Program-made: the position numbers and the translations under genes
In this document: positions 12,192 through 18,957 of the stretch, piece by piece
Numbering within the stretch: the first letter of the stretch is position 1
Layout: the number at the start of each line of letters is the position of its first letter
Assembly: GCA_005774545.1 (NCBI GenBank)
Contig: VAUL01000027.1
Location: 1-37,893, forward strand
Direction: 5' to 3'
Source: Deltaproteobacteria bacterium
Lineage (GTDB): Bacteria; Desulfobacterota; Desulfuromonadia; Desulfuromonadales; BM103
Length of the DNA stretch: 37,893 nt
Notes under the pieces: generated by a model
Seen by the model: the letters and a program-made list of their open reading frames with translations, nothing else
What the model was told of the DNA's origin: nothing
Databases searched by the model: none

Positions 12192-12647
12192 TCAGAGCGG
12201 GCTGATGTCGCGAATCTGGGCGACATTGACCAGGTAGTGCGTGTCGCCGATGTTCATCGGGAAAAACCCGCTCATCGAGTTGATGAAATCGAACAGACGC
12301 GTCCGCCCTTCGGGCATCTCGATGACGATGGTGCCGCGCAGCTGCTCGCCGCCGGCGAAGTTGATCTGGACCTCCACCGGGTTGCCGAGAGCGACGTACT
12401 CCGGTTCGATGCCGGTCTGCTCGTAGCGGATGTGGGTGATGGTGGCCTTGTTGGTCACGCAAAACGCCCCGGCTTCGCTGCGGAACGGGAAGAAGTTCCC
12501 TTTCTCCCGGAGCAGGTCGGCCAGCGTCTGCCGGCCGATGTGGCCGTAGGCGCAGGCGCTGAGAAAGACCACGCCGCTCATTACCGAGCCGTCGGCCTGG
12601 AACAGCACGACCGGCTGCTCCGATTTGTCCACGCGGTAGATGCTCAT
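12192..12647 (-). CDS. Hypothetical protein with two tandem copies of a ~60-residue domain
   Basis: Cytoplasmic protein of 151 residues with no signal peptide or membrane span. Two halves align. Residues 12-74 (PVVLFQADG...SGVVFLS...TLADLLREKGNFFPF...NKATITHI) match residues 90-147 (PVEVQINFAGG...LRGTIVIEMPEGRTRLFDFIN...FFPM...VNVAQIRDI), sharing a beta-rich start, a Leu-x-Asp-Phe/Leu helix, the FFP motif and a closing beta strand. The second half resembles the DUF6812-type domain often found near chemotaxis or signalling genes; that name is from memory and not certain. The ATG at 12647 is chosen because residues before it show no conservation-like pattern. It is a single-gene unit with terminator 12137-12161, convergent with uvrA and divergent from rubrerythrin. 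Function unknown. Confidence 0.8.
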   Translation of the reverse strand: MSIYRVDKSEQPVVLFQADGSVMSGVVFLSACAYGHIGRQTLADLLREKGNFFPFRSEAGAFCVTNKATITHIRYEQTGIEPEYVALGNPVEVQINFAGGEQLRGTIVIEMPEGRTRLFDFINSMSGFFPMNIGDTHYLVNVAQIRDISPL

Positions 12648-12683
12648 TCGTCCGACCCCCTGGGATCGTGGGGCAAAGCCCGG

Positions 12684-12711
12684 TTGACATGCCAAATAAA
12701 ATCGATAATAT
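12684..12711 (+). promoter_or_regulatory. Candidate promoter for the rubrerythrin gene
   Basis: TTGACA (12684-12689), 16-base spacer, TAATAT (12706-12711), in a locally AT-rich patch. The predicted leader is about 37 bases, ending in AAGGGAGGGG before the ATG. Confidence 0.65.
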
Positions 12712-12754
12712 GGAAGCAATTTCCGGTTTGTCAAACAATTTAAGGGAGGGGTGG

Positions 12755-13264
12755 ATGGCCGAGTTGAAGGGGAGCCGTACCGAGCGCGATCTGTTGGAGG
12801 CTTTTGCCGGGGAATCCCAGGCAAATCGCAAGTACCTGGCGTTTGCGGAAAAGGCCGATCAGGAAGGCTACCCTGCCGTGGCCAGGCTGTTCCGTGCGGC
12901 GGCGGCCGCCGAGACCGTGCATGCTCACGCGCATCTGCGGGCGCTGGGGGGGATCCGGACCACGGCCGACAACCTTCGCGAAGCCCTGAACGGCGAAACC
13001 CATGAATTCACCGCGATGTACCCGCAGATGATCGAACAGGCCGCGGCGGATGGCTTCGATACCGCGCAGCGCAGCTTCCGGTTCGCCAACGCGGTGGAGA
13101 AGGTGCACGCGGCCCTCTATCAGAAAGCCCTCGACAACCTCACCACGAACAGTGGTGTCGAGTACTACGTGTGCAAGGTCTGCGGCAATACGGTGGAGGG
13201 TGCGCCGCACGGTCCCTGCGCGGTCTGCCAGGCACTGCCCGCTGCTTTCTTCAAAGTCGACTGA
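12755..13264 (+). CDS. Rubrerythrin
   Basis: Cytosolic peroxide-reducing non-haem iron protein of anaerobes, taking electrons from rubredoxin or NAD(P)H. The 169-residue product has a ferritin-like four-helix diiron domain (about 1-130), with ligand-type Glu residues in AFAGESQANRKYLAF, AAETVHAHAHL, GETHEF and NAVEKVHAAL. A C-terminal rubredoxin-like Fe(SCys)4 domain follows (about 135-169): CKVCG...CAVCQALPAAFF. The start is supported by the strong AAGGGAGGGG site. The upstream frame beginning at 12668 overlaps the promoter and is rejected. A strong terminator follows at 13291-13317, so it is mainly monocistronic. Confidence 0.96.
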   Translation: MAELKGSRTERDLLEAFAGESQANRKYLAFAEKADQEGYPAVARLFRAAAAAETVHAHAHLRALGGIRTTADNLREALNGETHEFTAMYPQMIEQAAADGFDTAQRSFRFANAVEKVHAALYQKALDNLTTNSGVEYYVCKVCGNTVEGAPHGPCAVCQALPAAFFKVD

Positions 13265-13290
13265 GTCCGCCCCGCCGAATGACCAGATCA

Positions 13291-13317
13291 GCCGGGCTCC
13301 CCAGCCCGGCTTTTTTA
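13291..13317 (+). terminator. Rho-independent terminator after rubrerythrin
   Basis: GCCGGGCT (13291-13298), loop CCCC, AGCCCGGC (13303-13310), then TTTTTTATT. It lies only 20 bases before the next gene, which therefore depends on readthrough or an unseen promoter. Confidence 0.92.
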
Positions 13318-13337
13318 TTGATGACCGAGGTGCCGTC

Positions 13338-13667
13338 ATGGACAAGTGTCCGGTTTGCAAGGAGATGACCAAAGGGAAATACTGGTGCAAGAGTTGCCAG
13401 ACCGTGTTCGTCTGCCCGAATCCCCGCTGCGAGGCGCCCAACCATCGGCGCGACGCCAAAATCTGCTCGCGGTGCGGCCTGCTTTTCGAGGAGTACGTGG
13501 CCAGCAGCAAGATGTACCGGGAGTGCCCGAAGTGCAAACGCAAGCAGGGCCTTTCCGATCCGCAGTGCAAATACTGCCGCTACTGGTTCAATTGCCCGAG
13601 CTGCGGACACAAGGTGCCGTCGACCAGCATGCTGACCTGCCCCAGGTGTGCGACCAACCTGCGTTGA
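13338..13667 (+). CDS. Multi-zinc-ribbon protein
   Basis: Cytosolic 109-residue protein built from cysteine pairs. CxxC-type pairs occur at 4/7, 17/20, 26/31, 43/46, 63/66, 77/80, 86/89 and 101/104, enough for four zinc-ribbon modules or rubredoxin-like sites (for example DKCPVCKEM, CSRCGLLFEEY, CPKCKRKQGL, CPSCGHKV). GAGG eight bases before the ATG supports the start. It follows the rubrerythrin terminator without a visible promoter and ends before the hairpin 13709-13752. Such proteins are often annotated only as double zinc-ribbon or hypothetical. The neighbourhood suggests a redox or metal role, but the function is unknown. Confidence 0.85.
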   Translation: MDKCPVCKEMTKGKYWCKSCQTVFVCPNPRCEAPNHRRDAKICSRCGLLFEEYVASSKMYRECPKCKRKQGLSDPQCKYCRYWFNCPSCGHKVPSTSMLTCPRCATNLR

Positions 13668-13708
13668 CCGCAGGTCACTCAGCGCTCATTACTCAAAACT
13701 CCGCACTG

Positions 13709-13753
13709 AAAAGCAAGAGGAGCAGAAAATCATTTCTGCTCCTCTTGCTTTTT
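13709..13753. terminator. Bidirectional terminator, 20-bp perfect stem
   Basis: The left arm 13709-13728, loop ATCA (13729-13732) and right arm 13733-13752 are fully complementary, with A/T ends on both sides (AAAAGCAAGAGG... against ...CCTCTTGCTTTT). It terminates the zinc-ribbon gene (plus) and the small membrane protein gene (minus). On the minus strand one arm may also encode the last residues of the extended small protein, whose stop codon lies in the loop. Confidence 0.9.
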
Positions 13754-13885
13754 GTCTTTGGCCTCCCGCCCGGGGAGGCTGCAGGTGTCGGACAGTCAGG
13801 TCTGCACGCCGAAGCGCGGCAGCACCCAGCGGTTGAGGATGTACCAGACGGCGACGATGCCGATCAGCAGCAACAGGGTTTCCAT
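13730..13885 (-). CDS. Small membrane protein, candidate selenoprotein with in-frame UGA (51 aa)
   Basis: From the ATG at 13885 (GGAGG four bases upstream), METLLLLIGIVAVWYI forms a membrane helix, followed by LNRWVLPRFGVQT and then TGA at 13798-13796. If that TGA is a stop, the product has 29 residues. If it is read as selenocysteine, the frame continues 21 codons, LSDTCSLPGREAKDKKQEEQK in composition, giving 51 residues with U30 and C35 (UxxxxC) and a Lys/Glu-rich tail, ending at TGA 13732-13730. A GC-rich hairpin begins 16 bases after the UGA (13779-13761) with SECIS-like geometry. Seen: the frame, hairpin and Cys. Inferred: Sec insertion and a redox or metal role. It has its own terminator (13709-13753) and probably its own promoter in 13886-13935 (TTGTTT, 17 bases, TATATT). 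Confidence 0.62.
13761..13779 (-). promoter_or_regulatory. Candidate bacterial SECIS hairpin downstream of in-frame UGA
   Basis: Minus strand: GCCTCCC (13779-13773), loop CGGGC (13772-13768), GGGAGGC (13767-13761). The apical loop starts 23 bases after the UGA and has a G at its second position, within the known distance range and loop rule for bacterial SECIS elements. An ordinary GC-rich hairpin is the alternative. Confidence 0.45.
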
Positions 13886-13932
13886 GAGCCCTCCGTGAAT
13901 ATAGATAAAACTGAATATAGAGGGTTGTCGCC

Positions 13933-13978
13933 AAAAAAACAAGGGCCGGCGCGTCACGACGCACCGGCCCTTGTTTTT
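13933..13978. terminator. Bidirectional terminator after the cupin gene
   Basis: Stem 13940-13973, CAAGGGCCGG paired with CCGGCCCTTG, extended by GCGTC/GACGC with one mismatched base on each side. It is flanked by A7 (13933-13939) and T5 (13974-13978). On the minus strand it closes the cupin-sfrA-sfrB operon with a run of seven T. Confidence 0.92.
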
Positions 13979-13990
13979 GCAAGGAGAAGT

Positions 13991-14308
13991 TCAGCCGGCC
14001 GAGACGCTGACGAATACCAGGCCGGTGGCCCCGTTGTTGTCGATGCCGTGGGACACGCCGGCTGCGGCGACCACCACGCTGCCGGCCTTGACCGGCAACC
14101 CCGGCTGCCCCTCGCTGAGGAAGGTTCCCTCCCCCTCGAGGACGACCCAGACGTGATCGCCGGCGTGCACGTGGGCGTGGATGTGCTGGCCGGGCTTGAG
14201 GCACCAGAGGGTGGTGCGGGCGTGCTCGGCCTCGCTGAGCACGACCTTGTTGGCCTTGGCGTCGCTGTAGGCGATCCGGTCGCGGTAATCGCAGGCGGTG
14301 ATCGACAT
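13991..14308 (-). CDS. Single-domain cupin protein
   Basis: Cytosolic beta-barrel protein of 105 residues. Cupin motif 1 is clear, with metal-ligand histidines in PGQHIHAHVHAGDHVWVVLEG (H42, H44, H46, H48, H52). Motif 2 is AGSVVVAAAGVSHGIDNNG with H87. A metal site is therefore likely; the substrate is unknown. AGGAG lies eight bases before the ATG. The gene starts 11 bases after the stop of the sfrA-like gene and ends at a strong terminator, so it is the last gene of that operon. Whether it assists or regulates the NADPH oxidoreductase is unknown. Confidence 0.88.
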   Translation of the reverse strand: MSITACDYRDRIAYSDAKANKVVLSEAEHARTTLWCLKPGQHIHAHVHAGDHVWVVLEGEGTFLSEGQPGLPVKAGSVVVAAAGVSHGIDNNGATGLVFVSVSAG

Positions 14309-14319
14309 GGTGGAGGCTC

Positions 14320-16791
14320 CTAACCCTTGACGGCGGTGACGGCGACGCAGTTGCCGCCGCCCGGCATGATCTGCTGGATGTTCAAGTCGGCGAAGTTCGG
14401 TGAGGCGGTCAGGAGCCCTGCCGGCACCTTGTTCGTGAGCAGAGCCTTGCCGCTCGCCGTGCCGGCCGGGCCGGTGACCTTGAGCAGCCCGCCGTCGGCA
14501 ACGCCGAGTCGCGCGGCATCGGCCGGGTTGACGAGGATGGCCCCGCCCGGCGCGAGTTCAAGATTGGCCGGCGAGAAACAGGTCGCCGCGCCGAAGTGGA
14601 ACGGACACTTGCCGATCAGCAGCCGCAGTTCCGCGGCCGGCGGGGCGATCACCGCCGGCGCCGCGCCTTGCAGCCGGCTGCTGGTCGGGGTGGATGGCTG
14701 CTGCTGCCCGGCCAGTTCGCTGCGCAGGGCGGCCTCGCTCGGCGCCGGCTTGCCGGAGAGCGCGGCGAACAGGTCGGCCAGGATCGCCAGGTCGGCCCGG
14801 GCCTCGCCCGGCGGATCGACCGCTTTGGCCAGGGGGCTGACCCGGCCGTCGAGGGCCGTGAGGCTGCCGCTCTTCTCGGCACCGGCGGCGCCGGGGAGCA
14901 CCACGCCGGCCAGGGCGGTCAGTTCGCTCTCGAGAACGTCCTGGACGACCAGCAGCTGCAGCTTGGCCAGGGCGGCCTTCCAACGACGGTTTTCCGGAAA
15001 TTCGAGCAGCGGGTTGCAGCCGGCCAGGTAGAGCGCTTTGATGGTGCCGTTCTCGATGCCGGCGAGAATGCCGGCGGCATCGGCGCCGGCGGCGGCCGGC
15101 TCGAATCCCGGGAGGAAGTCCGCGCAGACCCCGGCCGTGAGCAGGCCGAAGGCGTTCCCCTGTTCGCCGACCGGGAAGATCCCGCCATGTTGCTGCAGGG
15201 CCCCGCTGACCAGGGCCAGGTTGATGAGGGCGGCGACGCTGTCCTCGGCGCCGGCGGCCTGGGTGACGGCGTGGCCGAAGATCACGGCCACCGATGCGGC
15301 GCTGCCGAGATGGTCGGCCGCTTCCTCGAGGAGGGCTTGATCGACGCCGCTGGCGGCACAGGCCGCGGCCAGGTCGATACCGTCGAGGTAAGCCAGCAGG
15401 TCGGCCTGATTGCCGACGAACTGCCCGAGCCAGGCGAGGTCGGCCTGGCCTTTGGCCACGATCAGCTTGGCCAGGGCACCCGCCAGCTGCACCTCGCTGC
15501 CGGGGCGGTATTGCAGGAAGATCTCGGCCTGGCCGGCCAGCTTGATCCGGCGCGGGTCGGCGACCACCAGTTTGGTGTCGCGCTTGCGGTGGGCCAGCTG
15601 CACCTGCCAGTCGACGGCGGGGGCCTCGCTGGTCGGGTCGCAGCCGAAGACGAGAATCGCCCCGGCCCGGCCGATCGTCTCCAGCGGCGCGCTGGCGGTG
15701 GTCAGGCCGAGCTGGGTGCGCAGCGTCTTGACCGCCCGCAGCAGGCCGAAGCGCATCGGGCTGTCAAGATTGCTGCTCCCCAGGGCGACCCGGAACAGCT
15801 TCTGGAACAGGGAGCCTTCCTCGTTGGTCAGGTGCCCGGCCGCCAGGCCGGCCAGCGCCTGTCCGCCGGCTTCGTCGCGGATACGGGCCAGCTCGCTGGC
15901 GACCCGGCCGAGGGCGGCTTCCCAGGAGGCCGGCTGGCCGTCGAGCAGCGGCGCGGTCAGGCGCCGGTCGCTGTTGAGATAGCCGTGGCCGAAGAAGCCG
16001 CCGACGCAGAGATTGCCGTCGTTGATGGTGACGCCGTCCGCCGAGGTCACCCGCAGCACTTTGCCGTGCTTGCTCTCGTAGCTGACCTGGCAGTGGGCCG
16101 GGCAGAGGGTGCAGACCGACGCCGTCTTGCGCAGCTCCCAGGGCCGGGCCTTGAACTTGAACGGCTTGGAGATCATGGTGCCGGTCGGGCAGACCTGCAC
16201 GCAGTTGCCGCAGAACTCGCACTTGGCGAGATCCTTGTCGATGAAGGCCCGATCGCCTTTTTCGTTGACGGAGAGGGCTCCCGAACCGATCACTTCATAG
16301 CAGACCTTGACGCACTTTTCGCAGAGGATGCAGCGGTTCGGCACCTGCTGGATCAGCGGCCAGTGATCGATGGTCGGGGCGTTGACGTCTTCGGCCGCGA
16401 ACGGCTGGCTGGTAACGTCCTGGCTGTAGCAGACGTCCTGCAGGTCGCATTCGCCGCCGGCGTCGCAGACCGGGCAGTCGAGCGGATGGTTGACCAGCAG
16501 CAGTTCCACCACCTGGCGGCGGATGGCGCTCAGCTTCTCCGACTGGGTGGTGATCTCCATGCCGTCGACCGCGCGGGTGTTGCAGGCGGTCATGGTCTTG
16601 TCGGCGCCGGCCACCTCGACTACGCAGATGCGGCAGGCGCCGGTCGGCGAAATCTTCTTGAGATAGCAAAGCGTCGGAATCCTGACCCCCACCGACTCGG
16701 CGGCGTCGAGGATGGTGGCCCCGGCCGCAACCTGGGCGCGCTTGCCGTCGATTGTCAGGGTGATCTGCGTATCGGTGTGCGAATGGCTCAT
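14320..16791 (-). CDS. sfrA: SfrA-like NADPH oxidoreductase alpha subunit (NuoG-type iron-sulfur/molybdopterin-fold protein)
   Basis: Large cytoplasmic subunit of a two-component NAD(P)H oxidoreductase. The 823 residues agree with the 87-kDa subunit reported for Geobacter SfrAB. Order: [2Fe-2S] domain with C42, C53, C56 and C70; NuoG-type cluster H102/C106/C109/C115 (NHPLDCPVCDAGGECD); two ferredoxin clusters (RCILCEKCVKVC near 154 and CEFCGNCVQVCP near 190); CTLCPAHC, likely another cluster; then a molybdopterin-oxidoreductase-fold body and a C-terminal dinucleotide-binding-like domain, probably cofactor-free as in NuoG. It follows sfrB by 39 bases and precedes the cupin by 11. Naming as sfrA rests on the pairing with the GltD-type partner; NuoG-like hydrogenase or formate dehydrogenase subunits are alternatives. 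Confidence 0.82.
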   Translation of the reverse strand: MSHSHTDTQITLTIDGKRAQVAAGATILDAAESVGVRIPTLCYLKKISPTGACRICVVEVAGADKTMTACNTRAVDGMEITTQSEKLSAIRRQVVELLLVNHPLDCPVCDAGGECDLQDVCYSQDVTSQPFAAEDVNAPTIDHWPLIQQVPNRCILCEKCVKVCYEVIGSGALSVNEKGDRAFIDKDLAKCEFCGNCVQVCPTGTMISKPFKFKARPWELRKTASVCTLCPAHCQVSYESKHGKVLRVTSADGVTINDGNLCVGGFFGHGYLNSDRRLTAPLLDGQPASWEAALGRVASELARIRDEAGGQALAGLAAGHLTNEEGSLFQKLFRVALGSSNLDSPMRFGLLRAVKTLRTQLGLTTASAPLETIGRAGAILVFGCDPTSEAPAVDWQVQLAHRKRDTKLVVADPRRIKLAGQAEIFLQYRPGSEVQLAGALAKLIVAKGQADLAWLGQFVGNQADLLAYLDGIDLAAACAASGVDQALLEEAADHLGSAASVAVIFGHAVTQAAGAEDSVAALINLALVSGALQQHGGIFPVGEQGNAFGLLTAGVCADFLPGFEPAAAGADAAGILAGIENGTIKALYLAGCNPLLEFPENRRWKAALAKLQLLVVQDVLESELTALAGVVLPGAAGAEKSGSLTALDGRVSPLAKAVDPPGEARADLAILADLFAALSGKPAPSEAALRSELAGQQQPSTPTSSRLQGAAPAVIAPPAAELRLLIGKCPFHFGAATCFSPANLELAPGGAILVNPADAARLGVADGGLLKVTGPAGTASGKALLTNKVPAGLLTASPNFADLNIQQIMPGGGNCVAVTAVKG

Positions 16792-16830
16792 CGAAATCTG
16801 CCCTCGGTCAGCTGCTTTTTGGTAAGCGGA

Positions 16831-18783
16831 TTATCCGTTGACGGCCAGCATGCCGACGCGATAGCAGCGCAGGCAGCGTTCGGCTTCGCGCACCGCCTGG
16901 CTCTCCGGCATGGCCAGTTCGATCTCCTCGTAATTGGCGATGCGTTCGGCGCCGTGCACCTTGGGCTGGTGCTCGCGGTGCAGACCGCCTTTGAGGCCGA
17001 CCTTCTCGTTCTTGTCGAAGGCGCCGAGGCCGTTGATGATGTCCTCCATGGCGTCTTCCTCGTTGAGGTAGGCCTTCCCTTCCGTGAGATAGCGGTGCAT
17101 GACCCGGGCGGCGCGCCGGCCGTGGCCGACGGCGAGAACCACGGTCATCGCCCCGTACTCGCAGTCCCCGCCGGCGAAGACCCCTTCGTTGTCGGTCATC
17201 ATCGTCCCGCCGTGGGTGACGATGCTGTTCCAGCGGGTCTTCTTGATGCCGTATTCGCCCTGGTCGAGGTAGTCGAGGTCGGGATCCTGGCCGATGGCCG
17301 GGATGACCAGGTCGCAGGGGAGAATGTATTCGCTGCCGGGGACCGGCTGCGGGCTGCGGCGCCCCGAGGCGTCGGGCTCGCCGAGCTCCATCTTCTGCAC
17401 CTCGATGCCGACGATCTTGTTGTTCTCGGTGATCAGCTTGGTCGGCAGGGCGAGGAAGACGAACTTGACCCCTTCCTCCTCGGCATCGTCGACCTCGTAA
17501 GGCTCGGCCGGCATCTCCTTGCGGGTGCGGCGGTAGAGGAGGATCGATTCCTCGGCCCCTTCGCGCAGGGCGACGCGCACGCAGTCGATGGCGGTGTTGC
17601 CACCGCCGACCACGACCACCCGCTTCGGCGTCTTGATCGGCTCGCCGAGGGCCACCGCGCGCAGGTAGTGGATGCCGCCGGTGGAGAACCCTTCATACCC
17701 CTGGTCTTCGCCCTCGACGCCCATCGGTTTGGACTTGAAGGCACCGGTGCCGAGGAAGACCGCGTCGTACTGTTCCTTGAGCTGGGCGAGCGTCACGTCG
17801 CGGCCGAGCTTGACGCCGTACTGGATCTCCACGCCGAGGGCGGCGACGATGTCGGCCTCGCGCTGCAGCAGGTGCCGCGGCATGCGGTAGTCGGGGATGC
17901 CGACGGCGACGGTGCCGCCCGGCTCGGAGAGCATGTCGATGATCTTGACCTGGTGGCCCTCCAGCGCCATGTAGTAGGCGCAGGTCAGGCCGGCCGGGCC
18001 GGCACCGACGACGATGACCTTCTTGCCGGTCGGGGCCTTGGGCTTCATCGGCGGCTGCAGGTGATGCATCCACTCGTGGTCGGAGGGGACGCGCTTGAGC
18101 ACCATGATGCTGATCGGCTCGTCGACCAGGGCCCGCCGGCACGATTTCTCGCAGGGGTGCGGGCAGACCCGGCCGCACACCGCCGCGATCGGCATGTTGC
18201 GGCGAATGGTGTCGAGGGCCTCTTCGAAGCGGTAGTCCTTGATCTCCTCGACATACGCCGGGATGTCGATATGGGCCGGGCAGCGGTCGGTGCAGGGGGC
18301 GGTCAGCTTCTCATGGTAGGCCTTGGCCGCTTTGACCTGGCGCTCGCCGCGGATGAAGGCCAGGTAGTCGCCGCGGAAATGCTTCACGCTGTCGAGCACC
18401 GGCCGGGCGGCGGTCATGCACAGGGTGCACTTGCAGTTCTCGAGGAGATCGGCCAGACCGGCCAGCGTATCGAGGTCGGCCTCCTGCCCCTGGCCGGCGA
18501 CGATGCGCGCCAGGGTGTCCATCATCACCCGCGTGCCGCGCTTGCCGGGGGTGCACTTGGCGCAGCAGTACTTCTCCTGCACGCGCTTCATGTACTCGGC
18601 GGCCATGGCGACCACGTCGACCTCGCGGTCGTAGATGATGAGCCCGTCCCACCCCATGAAGGCGCCGATGCGCCCTTCGTCCAGATAATTTTCGGGGAGT
18701 TTGAAGACCGCGGGCTGCGGTTCGCCGCCCTGACGGTTGTCGACTACCTTGCCACCCCAGCTGGAAAAGACCACGTCAGCCAA
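16831..18783 (-). CDS. sfrB: SfrB-like NADPH oxidoreductase beta subunit (NuoF-cluster/GltD fusion)
   Basis: FAD- and NAD(P)H-binding subunit that would pass electrons to the SfrA-like partner. The N-terminal part (about 40-145) resembles the NuoF iron-sulfur domain (CCAKCTPGKRGT at 73-84, CKCTLC near 117-122). Next comes a GltD-type double [4Fe-4S] domain (CTDRCPAHIDIP at 164-175; CGRVCPHPCEKSC at 203-215), FAD motif VVGAGPAGL near 258-266, a second Rossmann motif VVVVGGGNTA near 380, and a closing CLRC. The longer frame to 18927 would cross the operator; TTG at 18783 is preferred because GGGAGG lies six bases upstream and MADVVFSSWGG follows. This gives 650 residues. First gene of the sfrB-sfrA-cupin operon. 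Confidence 0.82.
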   Translation of the reverse strand: MADVVFSSWGGKVVDNRQGGEPQPAVFKLPENYLDEGRIGAFMGWDGLIIYDREVDVVAMAAEYMKRVQEKYCCAKCTPGKRGTRVMMDTLARIVAGQGQEADLDTLAGLADLLENCKCTLCMTAARPVLDSVKHFRGDYLAFIRGERQVKAAKAYHEKLTAPCTDRCPAHIDIPAYVEEIKDYRFEEALDTIRRNMPIAAVCGRVCPHPCEKSCRRALVDEPISIMVLKRVPSDHEWMHHLQPPMKPKAPTGKKVIVVGAGPAGLTCAYYMALEGHQVKIIDMLSEPGGTVAVGIPDYRMPRHLLQREADIVAALGVEIQYGVKLGRDVTLAQLKEQYDAVFLGTGAFKSKPMGVEGEDQGYEGFSTGGIHYLRAVALGEPIKTPKRVVVVGGGNTAIDCVRVALREGAEESILLYRRTRKEMPAEPYEVDDAEEEGVKFVFLALPTKLITENNKIVGIEVQKMELGEPDASGRRSPQPVPGSEYILPCDLVIPAIGQDPDLDYLDQGEYGIKKTRWNSIVTHGGTMMTDNEGVFAGGDCEYGAMTVVLAVGHGRRAARVMHRYLTEGKAYLNEEDAMEDIINGLGAFDKNEKVGLKGGLHREHQPKVHGAERIANYEEIELAMPESQAVREAERCLRCYRVGMLAVNG

Positions 18784-18886
18784 AACGTTCCTCCCGCTTT
18801 CGATTGTGCCACGCACGACACCGCGGCAAAAAGGATCGGTTCTCCTCCCGCCACGGTCTCCGGCCGGCATCCGGGTTCCGGTAACT

Positions 18887-18927
18887 TGTATACAGTATGC
18901 AGTTTTTAGCACACTGCCCCGCGGCAA
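18887..18927 (-). promoter_or_regulatory. Candidate promoter with GntR-like operator upstream of sfrB
   Basis: TGTATAC-A-GTATGCA (18887-18901) is an inverted repeat with one central base and one mismatch per arm pair, the pattern of GntR/FadR-family operators. Just upstream on the minus strand TTGATT and TAAAAA lie 17 bases apart (within about 18904-18932), which would place the repeat across the transcription start. Repressor identity is unknown; none is encoded in the window. Confidence 0.55.
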
Positions 18928-18957
18928 TCAAGGGAGAAGTGTGCCCCCGCCGGGCCG

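Noticed and set aside
12668-12754. N-terminal extension of rubrerythrin from an upstream ATG
   Set aside because: The extension covers the -10 box and the strong ribosome site in front of 12755; family members start at the later ATG.
14596-18909. 1437-codon open frame on the plus strand across sfrA and sfrB
   Set aside because: Shadow of two minus-strand genes in GC-rich sequence; spans both real genes and the gap between them, and its product has no recognisable motif.
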